From an uncultured Verrucomicrobiota bacterium (GTDB taxonomy: Bacteria; Verrucomicrobiota; Kiritimatiellia; CAJWTS01), in contig CAJWTS010000005.1 of NCBI GenBank assembly GCA_913047795.1, positions 22,768-86,767 on the forward strand: a DNA stretch of 64,000 nt, in the 5' to 3' direction. This document shows, one piece after another, positions 20,376 through 28,537 of this stretch. Made by a program: the position numbers and the translations under genes. Every line of letters begins with the position of its first letter. Positions within the stretch are counted from its first letter, which is position 1. The notes below the pieces were generated by a model. That model was not told the DNA's origin, did not search any database, and worked only from the letters and a program-made list of their open reading frames with translations.

Positions 20376-20399
20376 CGAAGACGTCCCGATCGGCACGGG

Positions 20400-20879
20400 T
20401 TAATGCTTGTGGCTGGACCCTTCGTGCTTGTGCCCTGATCCCTCCGCCTTAGGGCTGGAACCCTCAGCCTTGCCGCGCGCAGGCGCCTCGGCAAGCTTCG
20501 CGCCGGTCATGATCGTCACGCCGGAGCGTTCGGATACCTTTCCTGAAAGCGTCACCTTCTGTGCGGCGTGGGCGGCAAGATGTGCTCTCATCTTTTCATC
20601 CGGAGCCAGGAGCACAACGTCTCCAGCCGGCATCAGCAATCCAACCGGACCGCCCGCGGCGATACAGCCTTTGGCACACGCCGCGTGCGCTGGCCCCTTG
20701 TCCCCGGCCTTGACGTAGCACTTGAGGTCCACCACTTCACCGGTCACCACCTTCGCGGCGGCCGGCGCCTTGACACTGCCTGCGCGCTTACCACTGCCTT
20801 CGGCGTGCACCATCGCCACGCCAATCATTCCCGCTACGGCCGCAACACCCGCGAACCGCATTGCTGTGCTTGTCTTCAT
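20400..20879 (-). CDS. Secreted small protein with Cys motif and His-rich tail
   Basis: A 159-aa protein with a signal peptide ending at VHA (residues 1-26). The mature core carries VVTGEVVDLKCYVKAGDKG, then AACAKGC, and GGPVGLLM. Proteins with this GEVVDLxCY...CAxxC...PVGLL pattern are small exported proteins of unknown function. The tail repeats EGS units and ends in HKHEGSSHKH, which could bind a transition metal such as copper or nickel (inference). No recognised partner is nearby. Confidence 0.75.
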   Translation of the reverse strand: MKTSTAMRFAGVAAVAGMIGVAMVHAEGSGKRAGSVKAPAAAKVVTGEVVDLKCYVKAGDKGPAHAACAKGCIAAGGPVGLLMPAGDVVLLAPDEKMRAHLAAHAAQKVTLSGKVSERSGVTIMTGAKLAEAPARGKAEGSSPKAEGSGHKHEGSSHKH

Positions 20880-20983
20880 TTGCTGATCTCCTGTATTTGT
20901 TCAGACTTTGTGTAACGCGCGTTTCATCTCGACGCACAAATCCCTGACAGCATCCGTCTATTCGCCCGGCCGCGTCAAGCATG

Positions 20984-22393
20984 TCAGTTTATGTTGCGCC
21001 GGTTGCCGATACGCCGCTCGGCCAATGACTCAACTCCGATCGCGATCCAAAGCAGGCCGTGCTCCAGAGCACGTGTCCCGGTGTTCCAGGTCTCCGGCAT
21101 ATCGTTGTATTCGTAATAGAAGAGCATGTAATAAAGACCCCAGAGCCCGCTCAGAATCAGCAGCCAGGCGCGCGGACGAAGCGCCGTGACCGCAATTAAG
21201 CCGATCGCGTACCAGGGAAACACGGCTGGAATGAACAGGAACCAGACCAATAACGATCGCTGCACAGCCGTGACGGCCGATCCCGGCGAAGCATCGCCGC
21301 GTAGATACCGGACGCAGGTCCAGCCAACGAGGAGCACCACGATGCCTACGCTCGTGGAACGTGGTGCCGGACTCAGCCATGCGATCACGCCGAAGGCCCC
21401 TTCGTTGCGGACCCAGTCCCGCCCATATTCCCGGAGTCCCGCCGTCAACTGTGCCAGACCGACGTCCATGAACGGCAGGTACGCGACGAAACAGAGGCCC
21501 GCGGTCACACCGCAAAAGAGTGTCGCCGCGCGAAAAGATCCGCGCGTGCGGAGAATCACGGTGAGCGCAACGGGCAGGACCACAAGAGGATAGATCTTCG
21601 CCAAGACCGCGCCGGCACAGGCCGCCGCTGCCGCAAAGACCCACTTCAGTTGCCCATCCGCCAGTCGTCGCTCCAGCGCCAGGACGCAGATTACGAGGAA
21701 CAGACCAACCAGGCTGTCCAGGTGTGCCGAGTTCGCCACCTCCTTGAGTACGATCGGATTCCAGGCATAGATCAGCACCCAGGCGCGCGGACGCCGAAGA
21801 GCCTGCAGGGCCGTCAGGATCGCGCCAATGGTCAGCATGTCCACGGCAAGGAACACGATCCGTTGTCCGAGCCAGTCCCAGGGCGTAAGCCATGCGCCAA
21901 GCAAGAAGGCCCACTGTGCGACCGGCGGGTAAATCGTTGAAACCTCCGGATACCCGATGCGATCCAGAATAACCTGGGCGTCCGCGTCCGCCAGGGCATC
22001 CGCAAAGGGTTGCGGCGCCAGGGCGACGACGTCGAGTGGTGCAAAAGCATACGGATTGACACCATGCAGCAACGCGGCCCCGTCCAGCACGTAGCGATAG
22101 CAATCGTTTTCCTGGATCAGACCAGATGGGAGCATCATCAGCCGCGCGGCAACGGCGACACCCAGAATGAAAGGCAGCCGAATTGAGACATCTTGCGCAT
22201 GGCGCATAACGCGCCAACCGGCAGACAGAAACCCCAGCCATCCGATCGCGTACGCCGTCACAAAGAGCGGTATCGGGCGCTCCGCGTGTCCATCGCCGTA
22301 GACGAACTGACCGCTTAGCCAGGTAGTCGACAGGCTGAAAATCAGGACACAGAGCGCCGAAGCCAAGTCGGCAGCTACGAATTTCGCTTTCAT
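20984..22393 (-). CDS. Polytopic membrane glycosyltransferase, GT87/DUF2029-like
   Basis: A 469-aa protein with roughly 10-12 hydrophobic segments and an early extracytoplasmic loop containing QENDCYRYVLDG, the acidic motif typical of GT-C fold mannosyltransferases that use polyprenyl-phosphate sugars. A later NPIVLKEVANSAHLDS also fits this family. ATG 22393 (MKAKFVAADL) is chosen; the frame is open further upstream but reads as non-protein and would run into the divergent kinase gene. It likely adds sugars to an envelope glycan outside the membrane. The GHMP sugar kinase is divergently transcribed 151 bases away, hinting at a shared sugar pathway. Confidence 0.78.
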   Translation of the reverse strand: MKAKFVAADLASALCVLIFSLSTTWLSGQFVYGDGHAERPIPLFVTAYAIGWLGFLSAGWRVMRHAQDVSIRLPFILGVAVAARLMMLPSGLIQENDCYRYVLDGAALLHGVNPYAFAPLDVVALAPQPFADALADADAQVILDRIGYPEVSTIYPPVAQWAFLLGAWLTPWDWLGQRIVFLAVDMLTIGAILTALQALRRPRAWVLIYAWNPIVLKEVANSAHLDSLVGLFLVICVLALERRLADGQLKWVFAAAAACAGAVLAKIYPLVVLPVALTVILRTRGSFRAATLFCGVTAGLCFVAYLPFMDVGLAQLTAGLREYGRDWVRNEGAFGVIAWLSPAPRSTSVGIVVLLVGWTCVRYLRGDASPGSAVTAVQRSLLVWFLFIPAVFPWYAIGLIAVTALRPRAWLLILSGLWGLYYMLFYYEYNDMPETWNTGTRALEHGLLWIAIGVESLAERRIGNRRNIN

Positions 22394-22544
22394 CAATATG
22401 GGGGCAACGCGCAATGGATCATACACGTTCGCGACGTCTATGTCCTGCCGGACAGGTTGCCGCGCAGGCCCCGCCCCACATTGCGTCGATGCGTTCGAGC
22501 GGACTTGAATCCTGCACGATTTGTCCCCTATCCTTGAAATCTTG

Positions 22545-23558
22545 ATGCAACAAGTCCATATCGCACGCGCGCCCGTCCGCGTCGACCCGGCCGGCGGTGG
22601 CACGGACGCACCGCCCTTCTGCACCGACTACGGCGGGAGGGTTGTGAATTTCGGCGTCGCGCTCTACATCCACGCCCGACTTGCGATCCGGAACGACGAC
22701 CCGACGGTCACGATCACAAGCCGTGATCTGGGTGTGACTATCGAGTCCCCCAACGTCCAGGCACTCGAAATTAACGGTGAGCTGGATCTGCTCAAAGGGA
22801 TTGCTCGGCGCATGGACCCCCCGTGGGGATTTCACCTGACGGTCGAGTCCGACGTGCCACCCGGAAGCGGACTTGGATCATCCGGGGCGGCCAGTGTCGC
22901 CTGCGTGGGCGCGTTCGATCAGGCATCCGGCATCGACCGCAGCCAGGTTGAGGCCGCCGAGCTGGCCAACGCCGTGGAGCGTGAGGACCTCGGCATGCCG
23001 GGCGGCAGCCAGGACAGCTACGGGGCGGCGCTTGGCGGCATGAACCTGATTACCTACCATCGGGACGGCAAGACAACGGCCCATTCACTCGCCGTGCCCG
23101 ATGCGATGCGGCATGAGCTCAATCGGCGAAGCGTGCTGGTGTATACGGGCGAAGTCCATCTCTCGGGCAGTATTCACCACGACATCAAAGAGAGTTACGC
23201 CCTGGCCGACAGTCCGACGGTGGACGCGATGAAGCATCTTGCGCGTGTCGCAGCATCCGCCGCGGAAGCACTTGAAGCCGGCGAGACCGATCGATTCGGT
23301 GCCTGCCTTGCGGAGAACTGGGTTCATCATAAGCGCCTGCACCCCAGCTGCACGAGCGCCCGGCTTGAGGCGTTCTACGACGCGGCGCGTGCCTTCGTCG
23401 TGGGCGGAAAAACATGCGGTGCCGGAGGGGGCGGCTGCATCCTGTTTCTGGCCCGAGAGGGCCAACGACACGATCTGCGCGAGACCTGTATCGGCCTGGG
23501 GGGGGTTCCCTACCCCTTTCAGATTGCGCCGGAAGGGCTTGTTCGGTGGTCGGTATAG
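22545..23558 (+). CDS. GHMP family sugar kinase (heptose/fucose kinase-like)
   Basis: A 337-aa cytosolic kinase. It begins with the family opening RAPVRVDPAGGGTD, has the ATP-binding motif PPGSGLGSSGAASV near residues 105-120, and ends with a glycine-rich third motif (CGAGGGGCILFL). This pattern resembles D-glycero-D-manno-heptose 7-phosphate kinases and L-fucose-type kinases that make sugar 1-phosphates for nucleotide-sugar synthesis. The exact sugar is not determined. ATG 22545 is favoured over an upstream in-frame TTG because it starts right before the conserved region. Confidence 0.85.
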   Translation: MQQVHIARAPVRVDPAGGGTDAPPFCTDYGGRVVNFGVALYIHARLAIRNDDPTVTITSRDLGVTIESPNVQALEINGELDLLKGIARRMDPPWGFHLTVESDVPPGSGLGSSGAASVACVGAFDQASGIDRSQVEAAELANAVEREDLGMPGGSQDSYGAALGGMNLITYHRDGKTTAHSLAVPDAMRHELNRRSVLVYTGEVHLSGSIHHDIKESYALADSPTVDAMKHLARVAASAAEALEAGETDRFGACLAENWVHHKRLHPSCTSARLEAFYDAARAFVVGGKTCGAGGGGCILFLAREGQRHDLRETCIGLGGVPYPFQIAPEGLVRWSV

Positions 23559-23895
23559 ATCGGCTGCAACCCACTCGATAATGGGTACTTCGAGCCCTCC
23601 CAGTCGCCGCACACGGCGAAAGATGGCGTCGTTACACATGCGTTTGATGCGTGGGATTCTCTCCAGATCCATGCGGCGGATCAGTTCGCGCGCATGTCGT
23701 TGTCCCTCTTTTTCAGTAGCGCCGGATTTACAGCAGCACAAGTACTTGGTGCTGCCAAGTACGCGCTCGCGGTTTTGACCGGCCCGCGCAATCCTGAGAA
23801 CCCGTCAACGCCCTGGATTGTCGGGGAATGGTCTTTTTTATGCCGTTTGAAGTCGGACTTGAACGGGGGCACGCTTTGTGCTCCGATAAAAGGCG
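23559..23895. other. Intergenic stretch without a supported gene
   Basis: The 337 bases between the sugar kinase and the pseudopilin gene are less GC-rich in the second half (T-run near 23831-23836). A minus-strand frame runs across 23560-23741, but it continues antisense into the kinase without a stop, so it is probably spurious. No promoter, RNA or repeat could be supported. Confidence 0.5.
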
Positions 23896-24381
23896 GTGGA
23901 AAGCAGTCGCACAATACATTTCCGTCGTGGCTTCACGGTATTGGAGATCATGATTGCAGTGGGCATCATCGGCCTGCTCGCATTGATCGCAATTCCGGCC
24001 TTTATGAAGGCACGGCAAAGAACCCAGGTGACGCAGATAGCCAGCAATTTGCGCGTGTTTAGCCATGCGTTCCAGCAGTACGCAATCGAGAACGGAGACT
24101 ACCCGCCGGATTCACACCTGCCCGCCCCGTACCATCTGCCGAACACCCTGATAGAGGAGTATATCAATGCGCCGCTCTGGGCGGCAACGACATCCCTCGG
24201 CGGCAACTACAACTGGGAGGGGCTCGACAGCTATCCGTATGCCGGCATTTCGATCTTTGCGGCTACTGCGCCAGTTGCACGTTTCCAGGAGCTGGACGAG
24301 ATGCTGGATGACGGCGTTCTGTCCGAGGGCCAATTCCGCCAGACACCGAACGGTCGCTACACGTTTATCGTCGAGGAATAA
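23896..24381 (+). CDS. Type IV pilin-like / type II secretion pseudopilin (GspG-like)
   Basis: A 161-aa protein with a class III prepilin leader: short basic start, cleavage after Gly in RRG|FTVLEIM, and the hydrophobic helix that follows (IAVGIIGLLALIAIPAF). Glu at mature position +5 is present. The C-terminal part has the short soluble domain typical of PVC-group pseudopilins with an N-terminal methylation motif. GTG 23896 is the only start that leaves a full leader. No secretion or pilus operon surrounds it, so it is an orphan. Confidence 0.82.
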   Translation: MESSRTIHFRRGFTVLEIMIAVGIIGLLALIAIPAFMKARQRTQVTQIASNLRVFSHAFQQYAIENGDYPPDSHLPAPYHLPNTLIEEYINAPLWAATTSLGGNYNWEGLDSYPYAGISIFAATAPVARFQELDEMLDDGVLSEGQFRQTPNGRYTFIVEE

Positions 24382-24396
24382 CTCCGGGCACGTCGC

Positions 24397-25608
24397 CTAC
24401 AGCAGCGTAACGCGCTGCGTCTTGGGGTCGACCAGTGACGACAGGTATTCTGATAGATCGCGAGCCAGCTGTGTATCTGCGCCGGACTGGACCATCTGGT
24501 GATCGATCACAACCAATCCGTCGTCGCCCGATTCTGCTTCCTTTGCGTCACGGAAACGCTTCTGGGGATCGGGATCGATCAGGCGCTGGATGATTCGAAC
24601 CAACGGTTCGTTGCGGCGCACGTCGTCCGGCAGTAGGCTATCGAGTCGAGCCGGTAACTCCATCTTCACACCCAGCAGGCGAGCCTCATCGATAACGCTG
24701 ACATCCAGCATTGGTTTACCCCGTAACAACTCCAGGCCCAGAAGACCCACGCTGTAGAGGTCGGTCGCGATCGATCCCGTGCGGCGCTCATGTGTCTCGG
24801 GCGCCATATACAGTGGCGACCCCAGAAGGAAGGACACTTCTTCGCCGACCATTACCGCTCGTCCGAAGTCAACGACTTTAACGGTGCCCAAGCGGTCAAT
24901 CATGATGTTGCCGGGCTTCACGTCATAGTGCAGGAAATTCATTTCGTGCAGCCGTTCGAGGCCGCGCAGGACGCGGCGCAGCACGTAGACCACAACCTCC
25001 GGCCGCAGCCGGGCGGGGCTGTCCGGATCGAATACAAACAGCCGCCCACACAATCGCCCCCAGTCGTCCGGCCCCGTCCGTTGCTTTGCCACTTGCAAGT
25101 TTTCGGGATTAAGCAATCGCGTCAAATCAAGTCCGTCGATCGCGTCCATCTGGACGTATCCGATGCCGTAAGTCTCTTCGTAGGAGTGACGCGATACGAG
25201 ATTCGGGCTCTGTAAGACCTGCAGCTGCGTCAATTGCGATGCGATGCGGCCCATGTCCCGCCAGTATTCCTGCGGCGAGCGATAAAGCTCCGGATCCATC
25301 ACCTTGATGGCGTGACGCGTTATGCACCCGCGTGCGCCCTGACGCAGGCCCAGGAAAACGACGCCCTGACGTCCGCGGCCAAGCTCCTCCAGCAACTGGT
25401 ATGCGACCGGGTAATGAATGCCACGCGCATCTAGAATCGCGCGGTAGTGCCGCCGCAACTCGTCCATGGCAACCGCCGTCTGGTCGGGCACCGGCGCCGG
25501 ATCCTCGCCCTGCGGCATCACCAGCGTCGAGGCGACAGATACCGGCCGTTTCAGAGCGCCTACAGTCGTCGATCCATCGGCCGCGATCAGTTTTTTGTCG
25601 GTAGTCAT
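24397..25608 (-). CDS. Serine/threonine protein kinase
   Basis: A 403-aa Hanks-type kinase. Motifs: glycine loop GRGRQGVVFLG, Lys in HAIKVMD, catalytic loop FLHYDVKPGNIMI (HYD instead of HRD), VVDFGRA, and YMAPET followed by DLYSVGLLGLELLRG. The Tyr in the HRD position is a known variation that keeps the catalytic Asp. About 70 residues precede the kinase core, and there is no clear membrane segment or sensor domain, so it is probably cytosolic. It is convergent with the pseudopilin gene (15-base gap) and divergent from the DeoR regulator. Targets are unknown. Confidence 0.92.
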   Translation of the reverse strand: MTTDKKLIAADGSTTVGALKRPVSVASTLVMPQGEDPAPVPDQTAVAMDELRRHYRAILDARGIHYPVAYQLLEELGRGRQGVVFLGLRQGARGCITRHAIKVMDPELYRSPQEYWRDMGRIASQLTQLQVLQSPNLVSRHSYEETYGIGYVQMDAIDGLDLTRLLNPENLQVAKQRTGPDDWGRLCGRLFVFDPDSPARLRPEVVVYVLRRVLRGLERLHEMNFLHYDVKPGNIMIDRLGTVKVVDFGRAVMVGEEVSFLLGSPLYMAPETHERRTGSIATDLYSVGLLGLELLRGKPMLDVSVIDEARLLGVKMELPARLDSLLPDDVRRNEPLVRIIQRLIDPDPQKRFRDAKEAESGDDGLVVIDHQMVQSGADTQLARDLSEYLSSLVDPKTQRVTLL

Positions 25609-25623
25609 CCTGCCTTTAATCTA

Positions 25624-25652
25624 AAAATAATCAGGTTATCGCCAATCGTCAA
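25624..25652 (-). promoter_or_regulatory. Likely promoter of the Ser/Thr kinase gene
   Basis: On the minus strand TTGACG (25652-25647) and TATTTT (25629-25624) are separated by 17 bases, a short distance upstream of ATG 25608. The surrounding 25615-25775 is the most AT-rich stretch nearby and also carries the divergent DeoR start. Confidence 0.45.
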
Positions 25653-25774
25653 GCTCGATACAGCCAATCCATTAAGCCCTGAATACGTATATCCTGACCT
25701 AATCATGACACGCCCGGACGGATATGGCAAGTGAATGCTTGCAGGATCATTGATCGTTATGATTAGATTCGATC

Positions 25775-26530
25775 ATGTTCGATCAGGAGCGGCAACATAG
25801 TATATGCACCCTCATCGCCCGAAACGGGCGGCAAACTGTGCGTGAACTGCAGTCTGCGCTAGGCGCTTCTCCGGCCACTATTCGGCGTGACCTCACCCAT
25901 CTTGACCGTATCGGTCGTATTATTCGCGTACACGGGGGGGCGATCGATCCAGGGCAATTTGGAGGGGAAAAGACCTTCGACGATCGCGGTCGTCGAGAGC
26001 GTAGATCGAAAGCTGCGATCGCTGACAGCGCTGTCGATATTGCACGGGGCTACGGCGTCGTATATGTCGACGCGGGCACGACCTGCCTCCCGATTGGCCG
26101 TCGATTGTTGGGTGTCGCCGATCTCACGATTTATACGAATTCGATCCCGCTCGCCGCGACACCGGGTACCGCGGCGGAAGTCGTCTGTATCGGCGGCACG
26201 GTCAAGCACGTCAGCAGCGCACTTGTCGACGGCCTCGCACTGGGATGGATCCGACGTCTGCGGTTTCCGCTCGCATTCATCGGAGCATCGGGCCTGTCTG
26301 CGACTGACGGTGCGTCAGCGAGTGCGACCGACGAAGCAGCACTCAAACAGCTCGTTATCGAACGCTCCGAACGGTCCGTGCTCGTCGCGGACAGCACCAA
26401 GTGGGATCGCGCGGCCGATGTCGTCTTTGCCGACTGGCCCGTCATCAACGACTGGATCTGCGACGACCGCCTCGCGCCGCGCGCCGCGAAGGCGGTTCGC
26501 GATCACGGCGTCAACGTGATCCTAGCCTGA
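25775..26530 (+). CDS. DeoR/GlpR family transcriptional regulator
   Basis: A 251-aa repressor-type protein. The N-terminal winged helix (about 1-57: QTVRELQSALGASPATIRRD, then IGRIIRVHGG) is the DeoR DNA-binding signature. The C-terminal sugar-isomerase-like sensor domain has DAGTTCLPIGRRL, TNSIPLA and LVADSTKWDR. Such regulators usually sense a phosphorylated metabolite. It lies 72 bases upstream of the corrinoid operon on the same strand and is the obvious candidate regulator. The start codon sits inside a small direct repeat (TTCGATCATGTTCGATCA), with no clear ribosome site. Confidence 0.9.
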   Translation: MFDQERQHSICTLIARNGRQTVRELQSALGASPATIRRDLTHLDRIGRIIRVHGGAIDPGQFGGEKTFDDRGRRERRSKAAIADSAVDIARGYGVVYVDAGTTCLPIGRRLLGVADLTIYTNSIPLAATPGTAAEVVCIGGTVKHVSSALVDGLALGWIRRLRFPLAFIGASGLSATDGASASATDEAALKQLVIERSERSVLVADSTKWDRAADVVFADWPVINDWICDDRLAPRAAKAVRDHGVNVILA

Positions 26531-26602
26531 GCCCCGGTTCCCGGCATGCCAACCAATATTGATAGTCCTTCCGCCCTACCCACCGACTGAGAAAGCTGCC
26601 GC

Positions 26603-28537
26603 GTGCCCCAGACACCAAAACAGTTGATGCATGAAGCCATGTCCATGGGACAGCCCTCGCGCGTTCCAACCATGTGTCAACTCGCGATCGGCCACGTGAT
26701 GCTCAACACGGATATTCATCCGATCGACTATTTTCTCTCGAGCGATGCCTACGCCGAGGGCTTGCTGCGTATGCGCGAAGCCTACGACTTCGACGGTATC
26801 CTGCTACACAAGCCCGGACGCGAGCCGGAATTCGGCGGATTGATCGACTCGATCGACCGCGATCTGGATGAGCCGACAATCTACTTGAAAGACGGTACGC
26901 GCATCGAGTGCATGCGAAATGACGATCCGTACTACCGCGATGACGGCCGCTATACTCGCCCGGCCGTGCCCGATCTGGACCCGGCCAATCCCTTCTCCTG
27001 GGCCGCGGAGTCCTTCATGCATTGGAGTATCCACAAAGGTTCTACGAACTGGCGTCAACCTGATGCGTTTCCCGATTACTGGTTCGACGCGATCGACGCG
27101 GTACGGAAGGCCCTCGGGGACGCGTATTCGATACACGGCGAAGTGCGTGCGCCCATCGATCATTTCTTCATGGCGGCCGGAATCGAGGAAGGCGCCCAGG
27201 CGTTCATTCTCCATCGCGACCATACGCACCGCCTGATGGATGCATTCGCAGACATTACAGCCGCGTGGGCGGTTGCTCAGGTGCATCGCGGATGCGACGC
27301 CATCAAGATTTCTTCGCCCTTCGCCGGCGCTGCTTTCCTGTCCCCCGAGATGTACGCGGAATGGGTGGTACCCTACGAGGGACGTGTCGCGAGCGCCGTA
27401 CGAGCAGCCGGTGCATTTGTGTACACGCATACCTGCGGCGCGATCGGCGACCGGCTCGATCTCATGACCCGCTCGGGCCTGAGCGGGGTCGAGACGCTGG
27501 ACCCGCCGCCGCTTGGAACGGTTGAACTGGACGAAGCGAAGGACTTGCTGCGGGATCGCCTTTTCATCAAGGGTAATATCGACCCGGTCAACGGGCTGCT
27601 GCGTAACGACCTGGCAACCGCGCGCAGGGTCGTCGAAGACGTTTACGCGGTCGGCTGCCGTGGCGGGCAATACATCCTCAGCACGGCCTGCAGTGTCGCA
27701 CCCCCTACACCGCCGGAGAATATCCGGCTCCTGGCTGAATGTGTCCGCCGGCATGCCGGCACGAAGAGTCCATGGACGCCCGCCAACCTTCCCCGTAAGG
27801 CGCCCGCGAATGCGTTACCTGTACCGTCCGCTGCTGCGACAGACGACGCCACCGGCGTAGACGATTTCGCGACAGACGGCCGGACCGACTACGCCCTGAT
27901 GAACCAGATCCTCTACGAAGGTAACGCCGCGAAGGTGAAGGAAATGACGGAGCGCGCTTTGACCGAAGGCCTTCCGCCGCGCACGATCCTGGCCAATGGG
28001 CTGATTGCCGGCATGAGCGTCGTCGGCGAAGACTTTAAGCAACGCCGGCTCTTTCTACCCCAGGTGCTGATCGCCGCCAAGGCGATGAAGGCCGGCATGG
28101 CCATCCTGCAGCCCTTGCTGACCGACCAGGATGGCCAGAACTCGCACAGCGGCACGCTGCTGATGGGAACGGTTAAGGGAGATCTACACGATATCGGTAA
28201 GAATATCGTATGCATGATGGCCGAGGGCGCCGGATTCAATGTCATCAACATCGGGGTGGACCAAAACGTTGACGCCTTTATCCAGGCCGCCCGGGAGCAC
28301 AAGGCCGACATCGTAGGCATGAGTGCACTATTGACCACAACCATGGTGTATATGAAAACGGTGATCGACGCGTTCCACGAGGCAGGAATGGACGACGTCT
28401 GTTTCGTATGTGTCGGCGGCGCGCCGGTAACCGAAATGTTCGGTGACGAAGTTGGGGCCGATGGCTACGCGGACGATGCCCCGAGTGCCGTTGAATTGTT
28501 TCGAACGCTGATGGAGAAAAAATGCCGGTTACCTTGA
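26603..28537 (+). CDS. Fused UroD/MtaA-type methyltransferase and corrinoid protein (CmuA-like architecture)
   Basis: A 644-aa cytosolic fusion. Residues about 1-390 form a uroporphyrinogen-decarboxylase-like methyltransferase barrel. It keeps the MtaA/CmuA-type zinc ligands: His276 and Cys278 in THTCGAIG, and Cys363 in STACSVAPP. Residues about 430-640 are a cobalamin-binding module with helical cap and Rossmann part, with base-off motif D527-x-H529-x-x-G (DLHDIGKN). The same order on one chain of similar size is known from the chloromethane methyltransferase CmuA. It would move a methyl group between a substrate or carrier and the bound corrinoid; the methyl donor is unknown. GTG 26603 is used; ATG 26627 is an alternative. 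The next gene overlaps by 16 bases. Confidence 0.9.
   Translation: MPQTPKQLMHEAMSMGQPSRVPTMCQLAIGHVMLNTDIHPIDYFLSSDAYAEGLLRMREAYDFDGILLHKPGREPEFGGLIDSIDRDLDEPTIYLKDGTRIECMRNDDPYYRDDGRYTRPAVPDLDPANPFSWAAESFMHWSIHKGSTNWRQPDAFPDYWFDAIDAVRKALGDAYSIHGEVRAPIDHFFMAAGIEEGAQAFILHRDHTHRLMDAFADITAAWAVAQVHRGCDAIKISSPFAGAAFLSPEMYAEWVVPYEGRVASAVRAAGAFVYTHTCGAIGDRLDLMTRSGLSGVETLDPPPLGTVELDEAKDLLRDRLFIKGNIDPVNGLLRNDLATARRVVEDVYAVGCRGGQYILSTACSVAPPTPPENIRLLAECVRRHAGTKSPWTPANLPRKAPANALPVPSAAATDDATGVDDFATDGRTDYALMNQILYEGNAAKVKEMTERALTEGLPPRTILANGLIAGMSVVGEDFKQRRLFLPQVLIAAKAMKAGMAILQPLLTDQDGQNSHSGTLLMGTVKGDLHDIGKNIVCMMAEGAGFNVINIGVDQNVDAFIQAAREHKADIVGMSALLTTTMVYMKTVIDAFHEAGMDDVCFVCVGGAPVTEMFGDEVGADGYADDAPSAVELFRTLMEKKCRLP

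Noticed and set aside
23085..23741. Minus-strand frame spanning the sugar-kinase 3' end and the intergenic region
   Set aside because: The upstream part looks mildly protein-like, but the frame then runs antisense through conserved GHMP motifs without a stop, so coding is unlikely.
26603..27790. Uroporphyrinogen decarboxylase of haem synthesis
   Set aside because: The zinc ligands HxC and a later Cys, plus the fused corrinoid domain and neighbours, indicate a methyltransferase, not HemE.
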